Position numbers and translations under genes: made by a program. From a virus, in IMG/VR virus record IMGVR_UViG_3300042470_000231, positions 1 to 29,682 of that record: DNA of 29,682 nt; one strand, written 5' to 3'. Positions within the stretch are counted from its first letter, which is position 1. Every line of letters begins with the position of its first letter. Of this stretch, positions 1 through 6,413 are shown in pieces. The notes under the pieces are model-generated. The model ran no database searches, was not told the origin of the DNA, and was given only the letters and a program-made list of their open reading frames with translations.

Positions 1-1
1 G

Positions 2-124
2 CACAGCAGCGAGGAAATGGCCGAGACGCACTACTACGACGACCGGATCGTGGGGATAGAGTCCGCCCTGGACTACCTCCCGCCTCTCGACCTCGGCGGG
101 CCACCGACAAATCCTCGGCAGTAG
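2..124 (+). CDS. C-terminus of a probable tyrosine recombinase (integrase), partial
   Basis: An open frame entering from the left edge encodes 40 residues and ends in TAG at 122-124. It begins HSSEEMAETHYYDDR, which resembles the end of tyrosine recombinases (GHS...T..YY), where the conserved His is followed about 9-11 residues later by the nucleophilic Tyr. This is the only accepted gene on the plus strand and it converges on the leftward operon, as expected for an integrase at a phage end. Only the tail of the protein is visible, so the Arg-Lys-His-Arg residues of the catalytic box cannot be checked. Another protein family remains possible. Confidence 0.55.
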   Translation, partial: HSSEEMAETHYYDDRIVGIESALDYLPPLDLGGPPTNPRQ

Positions 125-297
125 CCCACAAGTACCGAGGGAACGTCAGGCGATAGGCCGGCGGCGTAATTGCGTAGTGTCGCCGGAACTAGGTAGGGAA
201 TTAGGCAGGACCGACCGGCGGCGTGAACCGGGCACGGCGGGGAAGTGCAGCTGGGCGAAAGGAGAACCCAGCCGCACCATCAACCCGCCGGCCCGGC
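125..297. other. Non-coding gap between convergent integrase and late operon
   Basis: No convincing gene is seen on either strand. The stretch lies between the stop of the integrase-like frame and the stop of the last leftward gene. An attachment site next to an integrase would be expected about here, but I cannot identify a core without the other phage end. It contains the hairpin annotated separately. Confidence 0.4.
245..277. terminator. Hairpin at the convergent ends (possible terminator)
   Basis: GTGC-A-GCTGGG, an 11-base loop, then CCCAGC-C-GCAC forms a stem of 10 pairs with one A/C mismatch. It lies 21 bases beyond the stop of the last minus-strand gene and after the integrase-like stop, so it could serve both. 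There is no clear U-tract on either side, so a classical intrinsic terminator is not proven. Confidence 0.35.
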
Positions 298-513
298 TCA
301 GTAAGAAATCGGCGGCTCGTTTTCTTTCAACGCTGCCGCCACCTTCAGCCGTCGCACCTCGGCTATGAGGTGCAGCACCATGGCAGCCATAGACCCGCTC
401 GTGCCGGTATAAGCGCCGCTAAATCTACGCGCCGCCTGCTCGCACTCCACGAGGTAGGCGTCTGGCAGCGGCTCGCGCTGCGTCAGGATGTAGGCGTCGC
501 CCGAGCGGCTCAC
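298..513 (-). CDS. Small hypothetical protein (71 aa)
   Basis: The start is taken as GTG at 513-511, which overlaps the TGA of the DUF6378-like gene (GTGA), the coupling used throughout this operon. The longer open frame upstream of this GTG only shadows that gene. The product begins MSRSGDAYILTQ, is mixed alpha-like, has a C-terminal helix (HLIAEVRRLKVAAAL) and ends PPISY. I see no family motif, signal peptide or membrane span. It is the last gene of the leftward operon. Function unknown. Confidence 0.6.
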   Translation of the reverse strand: MSRSGDAYILTQREPLPDAYLVECEQAARRFSGAYTGTSGSMAAMVLHLIAEVRRLKVAAALKENEPPISY

Positions 514-1001
514 TTCGCAGCCTCCACCTCCGCGAGGCACGCCGCGTAGCCGGCCAGGTCTACGGGGCCGTCTGTCGTTTTGTTGGGTCCGCAGTACCGC
601 GCCACCTTGTCCAGCGTCATGAAGATCGCCCAGTCGGCCTCGGTCAGCGGTCGCTTGAGCACGTCGGCAAACGCCGCATTGATCATGCCCACGGTGCGGC
701 GGAAGTGCTGGAGCGGGCCACCGTACTTCGGTCGCCTGTCCTTGATCACAGCCAAGGCATCGAGCAGCAGTCGCTCGGCAGGGAGCTCGCCTTGGAACGC
801 CGGCTCCCACTCCGAGTAGTTGTCTTTGGTTTGCGATTCCTCGGTACTTCCGTAGAACCTCCGAGGTTCCGGCTTCGCCGTCTCGGTGGGCGAGTGGGAA
901 TATCCCACCATTTTCGGGTCGTCGGCCGGCGTCGCGTCGAGCCGGGTCTGCACCGCGGATCGCAGCACGTCGTTCGCCTGTTGCAGAGTCGTGGTGGTCA
1001 T
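510..1001 (-). CDS. DUF6378-like (MazG-type) protein, possible nucleotide pyrophosphohydrolase
   Basis: A 163-residue protein starting at ATG 1001, overlapping the stop of the phosphoesterase gene by four bases (ATGA). Residues about 78-160 match the layout I associate with DUF6378: a helix with RRPKYGGPLQHF (89-100), a middle helix, then MTLDKVARY (128-136), and a final D-x-x-GYAACLAE helix (148-159). This family is related to the all-alpha MazG/dUTPase-like NTP pyrophosphatases, which remove non-canonical or excess (d)NTPs. The first 70 residues are low-complexity and polar. Catalysis is inferred only, since the acidic metal ligands are not obvious by eye. It sits with a metallophosphoesterase in the distal accessory cluster. 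Confidence 0.65.
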   Translation of the reverse strand: MTTTTLQQANDVLRSAVQTRLDATPADDPKMVGYSHSPTETAKPEPRRFYGSTEESQTKDNYSEWEPAFQGELPAERLLLDALAVIKDRRPKYGGPLQHFRRTVGMINAAFADVLKRPLTEADWAIFMTLDKVARYCGPNKTTDGPVDLAGYAACLAEVEAAK

Positions 1002-2074
1002 CCCCTCGCCTTTCGTAGATCTCGGTCGCAGAACAGTGGATACGCTCGCGTCACTTCGTTGCGGCCGTGGTCGATAATCGCCATCCCCTGGCACGGCCGC
1101 TCTGGTGACGCGACTCGCTCAGCGTATGGCGAGTGTCCAATCACGCTGCCGTTGGCGATGTACCGTGCCCCACGCAGCCAGCCCCACGAGTGGTAGTGGC
1201 CGAAGATCGTCAAGTCCGCTTTGCGGCCTGCGTCCCATCGGGCAATCGCTTTGCTCGCCGGCAGGGCCAGGCCGTAGACGCCCCCAGCGAACCGAATTGA
1301 GTGACCATGGGTCGTGCGAACGAGGAACCCGTCGAGATCGACGTAGCCCAGGTGCCCTTCGGCAATCTGCCACCTGACGTTTTTGTTTCGCTCCTCGCGG
1401 GCGAGCGTGAAAAACATCAGCTGCTCCCAGCTGTGCTCGAGCTCGGTGGCGATCCGGGGCTTGCCCTCGTTGCTGCGGCCGTGATTGCCGGCGTTCGTGC
1501 AGACGATCACCTCGTCGGCGTGCTGGGCCACGTTGTCGATGAGCCCGCGAAGCCGCTCGGCGATCCACCGCGTAGCGTTCATCGGCGACAACTGAGCCAC
1601 CTCGACGCAGTCGGGATGAATGTGCCCGGTAATGAAGTCGCCGCCCAGCCAGACGAGCACGCGGCGAATGTCGGCTTGATTGCGTTCGTGGGCGAGGCAG
1701 TCAAGGAACCGCTCCTCAAGCTCTGCGATCCGCAATTGACATACGTCAAGTGAGTAGTCGTTCTCGCCGTTCACCGTCTCGGGCAGCACCCGCTCCTCGC
1801 AATGCACGTCGGAGAGCATGAGGATCGCCGTGGCGTCGTGCCGCACCCGCTTGCGAGGCTTGCTGCCCCTGTGCGGGGATCTGCCTTTCACGCCCTGCAG
1901 CGAAGCCATTGCATCGGCGCGGCCTCGCTCACGGTCGATCTGTGCGAGTGCCGCCTTGTACCTATTTCGGTACGACGCCACCTCGCTCCGCAGCCGCGCC
2001 AGTTCGGCGTCGGCCGCCAACTGTGCGGCGTCGGCCACGGCAGCATCGATCTCAGTCAGTTGCTGGCGAGCCAT
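998..2074 (-). CDS. Calcineurin-like metallophosphoesterase with coiled-coil N-terminus
   Basis: A 358-residue protein with the full set of calcineurin-like phosphoesterase metal motifs: SDVH (D89, H91), GGD (D146), GNH (N197, H198), THGH (H256, H258) and GHYH (H293, H295). The family hydrolyses phosphomono- or diesters with a two-metal centre; phage members are often called DNA-repair or nuclease-like, but the substrate cannot be read from sequence. Residues 1-60 are a charged, probably coiled-coil helix, followed by a basic linker (about 61-80). The ATG at 2074 has a strong AGGAGG eight bases upstream, and the gene overlaps its upstream neighbour by 19 bases. Confidence 0.85.
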   Translation of the reverse strand: MARQQLTEIDAAVADAAQLAADAELARLRSEVASYRNRYKAALAQIDRERGRADAMASLQGVKGRSPHRGSKPRKRVRHDATAILMLSDVHCEERVLPETVNGENDYSLDVCQLRIAELEERFLDCLAHERNQADIRRVLVWLGGDFITGHIHPDCVEVAQLSPMNATRWIAERLRGLIDNVAQHADEVIVCTNAGNHGRSNEGKPRIATELEHSWEQLMFFTLAREERNKNVRWQIAEGHLGYVDLDGFLVRTTHGHSIRFAGGVYGLALPASKAIARWDAGRKADLTIFGHYHSWGWLRGARYIANGSVIGHSPYAERVASPERPCQGMAIIDHGRNEVTRAYPLFCDRDLRKARG

Positions 2075-2310
2075 TCAGACATCCTCCTGGCGTCACAGAT
2101 TTTCCATCCGTGCTTCGTCGCGTGTGCGACGAGCACCTTAGCGAGCGACAGGCGGGCGATCGCATACTCGCCGTTGCGGAACTTGTCGCGGGCTGCGTCC
2201 AGCACCGCCTGGGCATCGGGCGGCAGCGCGTCGAACCACGTCGTGCGTCTCGCCTGGGCGCGAACCGCGACGGCCGAATCGATCTCGTCGAGCAGGCTAG
2301 GTTTCGCCAT
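2056..2310 (-). CDS. Small helical protein, possible DNA-binding (84 aa)
   Basis: The start at ATG 2310 is preferred because GAGGTG lies four bases upstream; a start at 2352 would lengthen the overlap with the zincin gene. The product is 84 residues, helical and basic. Its layout, a helix with LPPDAQAVLDAARD, then ARLSLAKVLVAHATKHGWK and a final WLASN, resembles small phage helix-turn-helix proteins. That likeness is by shape only; I found no diagnostic residues. It sits directly upstream of the phosphoesterase and overlaps both neighbours. Confidence 0.6.
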   Translation of the reverse strand: MAKPSLLDEIDSAVAVRAQARRTTWFDALPPDAQAVLDAARDKFRNGEYAIARLSLAKVLVAHATKHGWKICDARRMSEWLASN

Positions 2311-2593
2311 CCGGCACCTCCCGGTAGTTGTGGCTCCACAGAACTTTGCCAATGTCCTTGCCCGCCTGCTCGATCACTTCCTCAGATGCCTGAGGGAAGA
2401 TGGCGTGCAGCAGCTCGTGGACGAGTACGGTGAGCCGGTGTTTTCCACGCATCCCGTCATGCAAAACGATCCGCGGATGCTTGGCCTTTTGCGTGTACGT
2501 GATCCCGTACGCCTGGCCCTTGAGCTCAGTCCAGCGGATGAGCCACCGCTCGTCGCCGTTCAGCGTGTAGACGTGGTCGCGCGGCACGGGCAT
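2297..2593 (-). CDS. Small zincin-type metalloprotease homologue (HELLH)
   Basis: A 98-residue protein starting at ATG 2593. It carries LVHELLHAIFP (residues 57-67), a perfect HExxH zinc-protease motif with H59, E60 and H63. The acidic helix that follows (SEEVIEQAGKD, 70-80) offers Glu residues that could be the third zinc ligand, as in gluzincins. The first half is beta-rich (HPRIVLHDG). It is much shorter than secreted metalloproteases and lacks a signal peptide, so it likely acts in the cytoplasm or as a minimal domain like those in ImmA/IrrE or SprT-type proteins. The target is unknown. Confidence 0.65.
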   Translation of the reverse strand: MPVPRDHVYTLNGDERWLIRWTELKGQAYGITYTQKAKHPRIVLHDGMRGKHRLTVLVHELLHAIFPQASEEVIEQAGKDIGKVLWSHNYREVPDGET

Positions 2594-2622
2594 CCCTTTC
2601 GCCCGTTATCGTTGCCGGCGTG

Positions 2623-2814
2623 TCAAGTCCGTCGCGACCGCCGGCAGGCCAGCCGCACGAGTTGCCTGGCCCCGAAGTCAGTCCACGGCAGTTTCGTCCT
2701 GCCGTCGGCCCACCGCTTCGCGTGCTCGTCACGCATGACGCCGAGAATCTCGGCCGTGCCAGCGTCGCTCTCGCACCAGTCGGGGCCGAGGCAGCCGGCT
2801 AGACCGGCCCCCAT
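2623..2814 (-). CDS. Small hypothetical protein (63 aa)
   Basis: It starts at ATG 2814 inside the end of the zinc-ribbon gene (16-base overlap) and ends 29 bases before the zincin gene, so it fits the operon. The product begins MGAGLAGCLGPDWCESD, has a central AEILGVMRDEHAKRWADG helix and a basic end. No family is recognised. A competing frame at 2526-2732 seems less likely because it would overlap the zincin gene. Confidence 0.5.
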   Translation of the reverse strand: MGAGLAGCLGPDWCESDAGTAEILGVMRDEHAKRWADGRTKLPWTDFGARQLVRLACRRSRRT

Positions 2815-3203
2815 TTACCGACGGGGCACTTTTCACCCGCCCACGCCAACTTCGACACGGTCTTCATCTGTCGTATGAGCGGGCACCCGCACTTTGAGCA
2901 GGCTCCCGCCTGGAAGAACTCGCAATTCTCGCAGATCGCGTAGCGCGCGTCGATCTGCTCTTGTGTTGCAGTCTTCATTCCGGCCGCGACGTGCCGGGCT
3001 GCGGACGTGGCGAAGTTCTTAGCCTTTGCCAGCAGCGACGGCATCGCGTGGCCGGGCCTAGGCTCGCGCGGGTATGCCGCGTGATCCGTGTCTACGGTGA
3101 TCGCGTCGCCATCCTGCGAAACGATGCACGGCCGTACCTCGTCGAGCGTGTAGCCGCGCTCGCGGCAGCGGGCCTCTAGGTTGTGCAGCTTGCAGGCGAT
3201 CAT
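2799..3203 (-). CDS. Zinc-ribbon phage protein (134 aa)
   Basis: The start ATG at 3203 overlaps the stop of the 658-residue tail protein (ATGA). The C-terminal third holds a cysteine cluster: C91-x-x-C94, C102-x-x-C105-x-C107 and C126 in KCPVGKW. This pattern (RY.IC..CEFF..G.C..CGC...CP.GKW) is a recurrent zinc-ribbon module in phage structural regions. The N-terminal half (LEARCRERGYTLDEV...SQDGD) seems a separate domain with two more cysteines (C13, C26). No catalytic motif is seen. Its place just after the tail genes suggests a tail-related or host-takeover role; which one is not shown. Confidence 0.7.
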   Translation of the reverse strand: MIACKLHNLEARCRERGYTLDEVRPCIVSQDGDAITVDTDHAAYPREPRPGHAMPSLLAKAKNFATSAARHVAAGMKTATQEQIDARYAICENCEFFQAGACSKCGCPLIRQMKTVSKLAWAGEKCPVGKWGPV

Positions 3204-5176
3204 GGCAGCGGGTTACAGATCGAGTTTCCTTCCTCGTCAACACAAAGCGTGTCAGCGCCCTGCCATTCGCGCGCGCTGCCCAATGATTGGCAATACTCAT
3301 CCGAAAGATTGTCCGTGCAAGCAGGCCCATCACAGCACGCCCCGCACACGCACGGGTCCACTTCCATTTCCACCCAAATCGCCTTGCTGGCAACGGCCTC
3401 TAAAAACTCTTCAAAGCATGGGCTTTGACTAAAAAGCGCGCCATCCTCAGACAAAAAACCTTCTTGGTAATCGCCTATAAAACCTGCCTGAGTCAAAGCC
3501 CCCACAGTGCCGAGCGTCTCGCTAGCCTTCGTTTGGCTGCACTCTGTGAACTCAAACGCCGGCGCTATTCGGGTTGTGGGAGAGCCATCTGCCAAATCGT
3601 TCCACAAGCCATCGTCAGTCGTAAAAAACAACGGAAACCCAAGAGGGAAGTAATGAACTACAGTGATTGTTTTTTCACACCCACACCTGTCGGCGTCAGT
3701 GTATTTAGTACTCAGGGGATACTCGGCAAACCGCAAGGTGAAATAGTCCACCTTGAAGCTGCCGGGGTATATCCAGTCGAAGCCCTTGTAGCCTGCGCCG
3801 CCATCCGTCAGCGATAGCGATGTGACCTTGCCGAACGTCGGCGACGACGTATCGTCATCCACCACAGCGGTGATCTCTGCGCCCGCGCCGGCACCGCTCG
3901 GCGACTGCTGCACCGTGACCGTCGGCGTCCTGACGTAAGGCTCCAGTTCCGGGTTTTCCCGGTAATACACGCCGCCGTACGACACGGAGATAGACTCAAT
4001 TTCTCCGTTGTCTAGGTAGTCGTAGTATTCGCCGCCGTCGTCTACTCTGATGCTCTTTAGTTCGTCGGTGTCGACGTAGTAGCCTCCAGGGTTAAATACG
4101 ATTGCCTGCGTGATCTCGCCATCGTCGCCAACACCAGTAACGTAGCCGAGAAAAGCCGCCTCCTCGACGCCGTTCGTAGAGGCCACTAAAATCTCTTCGT
4201 TGACTGCGTAGCCAGTCCCGGCGTCGTCAATCGATAGATCGCTGACGCTCCATATCTCCGGGTCTTCTAGGTTGCTGGCTAGAACTGCGGACACCTGCGC
4301 GCCAGAGCCGCCCTCTGTCGAAACCACCTCCAGGGTTAGGTTAGGCTCAATGCGCTGCGTGACGACAACCACCGCGCCGGCTCTTTCCACCACAGCCGCT
4401 CCGGAGGAAAGGTTGACTGACTCCCCGTCAACGTAGTCCTGAGATGCGCCGCTCACAGAGATCGATGAGATAGTCCACGTCGCTGGATCGGCTTCGGTTT
4501 TGGAAAGACTGACTGTCAGCGTGGCCCCGGTGCCAGACGTGGTCGATGCTGTGATCGTTGGCTCTAGGTGCTGTTTCTTGGTGGTAATTGTTCCATTTGC
4601 GGCAGCGACGACCGTGTCGCCTTTGGAAGCCGTAACGACAATGGCCTGGCCGGCTGTGTACCCATCGCCGCCGTCCGTTAAAGAGATTGATTCAATCGAC
4701 CACAGCGGCAGTTGGCAGCCGTCGTCAGACTCCGTGAGCGTGAACGACACCGTGGCCGGCGTGGTGTTCTTGTTGTCCAGCGTAAATGTTGGAGCCTCCC
4801 TGCCGAGCTTGGCATAGCCGCTGCCTTTGCTGGTTAGGGTCACGCCACTGATTGGCCCGGTGTCATCGCCACCAGTCGCTGTGGCAGTCGCGGCAGCTCC
4901 AGACCCGAAGCATGTAGGTCCAAAAACAACCGAAAGCAGGCTCGGTCCCTCTGTTTTTGTGCCCTTGCACTCAAAGCCAAAGTCAATTTTTAATTGGCTT
5001 TTGAACCCGTCGCCGATTTCGCTGTCTCCGGCGTTCATGCGCAGCACGATGCCAGGAAATGGGTCAACTCTGTCGCCAACAATGCTCGTGTTTAGGGTTC
5101 CGTACGCGCGCGCCCGTGTGCATGGGCATGGTCCGATGCAGCAGCAATTCGAGCACTTCGCGCCCAGCATCGCCAT
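3200..5176 (-). CDS. Large repetitive tail protein with GGxGY repeats and Cys-rich ends
   Basis: A 658-residue protein; ATG 5176 is chosen because it follows the stop of the upstream gene by one base. The N-terminus is cysteine-rich (C8, C11-C13, C17, C19). The middle is beta-rich and built from about eight degenerate units of the type 'I-x-SISLTDGGDGY-x-x-G', such as SISLTDGGDGY, DLSIDDAGTGY, SIRVDDGGEYY, SISVSYGGVYY and SLSLTDGGAGY. Units of this sort occur in phage virion proteins. The C-terminus carries CGACCDGPAC...WQG...C, like a motif common in planctomycete proteins. The last third is visibly poorer in GC. Probable tail-tip or fibre-like adhesin; role inferred from position and architecture. 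Confidence 0.7.
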   Translation of the reverse strand: MAMLGAKCSNCCCIGPCPCTRARAYGTLNTSIVGDRVDPFPGIVLRMNAGDSEIGDGFKSQLKIDFGFECKGTKTEGPSLLSVVFGPTCFGSGAAATATATGGDDTGPISGVTLTSKGSGYAKLGREAPTFTLDNKNTTPATVSFTLTESDDGCQLPLWSIESISLTDGGDGYTAGQAIVVTASKGDTVVAAANGTITTKKQHLEPTITASTTSGTGATLTVSLSKTEADPATWTISSISVSGASQDYVDGESVNLSSGAAVVERAGAVVVVTQRIEPNLTLEVVSTEGGSGAQVSAVLASNLEDPEIWSVSDLSIDDAGTGYAVNEEILVASTNGVEEAAFLGYVTGVGDDGEITQAIVFNPGGYYVDTDELKSIRVDDGGEYYDYLDNGEIESISVSYGGVYYRENPELEPYVRTPTVTVQQSPSGAGAGAEITAVVDDDTSSPTFGKVTSLSLTDGGAGYKGFDWIYPGSFKVDYFTLRFAEYPLSTKYTDADRCGCEKTITVVHYFPLGFPLFFTTDDGLWNDLADGSPTTRIAPAFEFTECSQTKASETLGTVGALTQAGFIGDYQEGFLSEDGALFSQSPCFEEFLEAVASKAIWVEMEVDPCVCGACCDGPACTDNLSDEYCQSLGSAREWQGADTLCVDEEGNSICNPLP

Positions 5177-5177
5177 G

Positions 5178-5510
5178 TCAGCACTCCGCGGCGATGAGGA
5201 ACCATGCTGTGCCATCGCGGGCAATGGCACAGTTGCGAAATGATGCCACGGACGTGCCGATCACGGCGAACAAGTTAGTGGCCGACACCGTGTTCGGCGT
5301 AGCCGTCTGATACTTGAACGTGACGGTCTTTGAGGCGTTTTTCGCCCATCCGCCCGTAAACGTGCAGACGCGAAAGGCTCGCCGCCGCCCCGCCTCAATA
5401 ACAGGCGAGAAACCCAGCGACTTCGTGCGGCGAGGCTCCTGCTCCACGGCCCGCACGACGCGAGCGACGCGAGCGGCCGAACCAAGGTCAAACTGTGCGA
5501 GGTCAGCCAT
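5178..5510 (-). CDS. Hypothetical tail-region protein (110 aa)
   Basis: This gene lies between two tail-region genes, starting three bases after the stop of the gene upstream and ending one base before the next start. The product begins MADLAQFDLGSAARVARVVR (a helix), followed by a basic stretch and a beta-rich part with TFTGGWAKNA and VTFKYQTATPN. It lacks membrane spans and known motifs. A minor tail or baseplate-like role is inferred only from its place between the tape measure and the large repetitive tail protein. Confidence 0.6.
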   Translation of the reverse strand: MADLAQFDLGSAARVARVVRAVEQEPRRTKSLGFSPVIEAGRRRAFRVCTFTGGWAKNASKTVTFKYQTATPNTVSATNLFAVIGTSVASFRNCAIARDGTAWFLIAAEC

Positions 5511-5513
5511 GGC

Positions 5514-6410
5514 TCAGATCGGCAGCGGAGTGGTCGGAGCATTGCCGAACAGCGACGCGAAGTTCGCCACCGGATTCACGCGGCGATTCAGGATTGCTGG
5601 CGCGCCAAGTGTCATAGCCCCACTTCCGTTTAGCCCGACAGGGTTCGGGCTTGCTACCCATTCGGCGTTGTCGAAATCAAAAACCATAGCGCGTCGCTTT
5701 TGGTTGCCGCTGATGAAATTGAACCCCACGTCCGGCAGCTGGAGGTTGTGGCCGCTCTGGCGGTAGTGCAGCTCGGCGGTTGACTTCCAGTAGGCGACTA
5801 CGCTGCCGCCGAACTCTTCCTGCTCCTGCTTGACGGTGATTTTGTCAAGCTTGATCGAATGTGCCGGGCAGCCGAGGTACGTCGAATCATTCACGCACTG
5901 GCTGGCCGCAAACCACGCGCTCGGGAAATTCGCAAAGTTGGCGGTGACCTTCGCCACCGTCAAAGCCTCCTGCGTGACGAGCCCAGGGAAATAGTCATAG
6001 GCGCTGTTCGTGAGCGGATACTTCGTTTCGTTACCAGCACCGTCGTAGTAGAAGAGCGCCGGCACCTCGCCAGGCGCGCCATCAAACTCCCACACATATG
6101 GCCTGTTTGTCGGCGTCGTCCGCTCCCACCCCATGACAATCCCGTACTCCGTCAACACATGGACGTGATACGGCGATCCCTCGAAGCCCTCCGTAATGGT
6201 CAGCTTTCGCACGCGATAAGACGTGTACTGCGGATGCGTGGACTCGAGGTCGATGCCGATGGCCGTAGCGATTTGCGGCTCGGTGATCGGCGTTCCCGTC
6301 AGCGCGTCGTCGCTCAAGACGCACACGAACTCCCGAGTGAGCTGTCGCGTCCTGCCAATCTCGAACACGCCCCTGCGCGGCAATTCCTTGAAAGATACAA
6401 CAGTCGCCAT
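5514..6410 (-). CDS. Probable tail-tip structural protein (298 aa)
   Basis: The ATG at 6410 lies three bases after the tape measure stop. The 298-residue product is beta-rich, with aromatic residues spread throughout (YDYFPGL, VAYWKSTAEL, HYRQSGHNL) and no signal or membrane span. Position directly after the tape measure is where long-tailed phages keep the distal tail protein (Dit) and hub proteins, and the length fits a Dit-size protein, but I recognise no Dit motif. Residues near the C-terminus (RRVNPVANFASLFG) may be exposed. Function is inferred from position. Confidence 0.6.
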   Translation of the reverse strand: MATVVSFKELPRRGVFEIGRTRQLTREFVCVLSDDALTGTPITEPQIATAIGIDLESTHPQYTSYRVRKLTITEGFEGSPYHVHVLTEYGIVMGWERTTPTNRPYVWEFDGAPGEVPALFYYDGAGNETKYPLTNSAYDYFPGLVTQEALTVAKVTANFANFPSAWFAASQCVNDSTYLGCPAHSIKLDKITVKQEQEEFGGSVVAYWKSTAELHYRQSGHNLQLPDVGFNFISGNQKRRAMVFDFDNAEWVASPNPVGLNGSGAMTLGAPAILNRRVNPVANFASLFGNAPTTPLPI

Positions 6411-6413
6411 ACG

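Noticed and set aside
2526-2732. Small minus-strand frame (68 codons)
   Set aside because: It overlaps both the zincin and the 63-residue gene in another frame, and has no recognisable ribosome site.
1802-2878. Plus-strand open frame (358 codons)
   Set aside because: It is opposite four coupled minus-strand genes with known motifs (phosphoesterase, HExxH).
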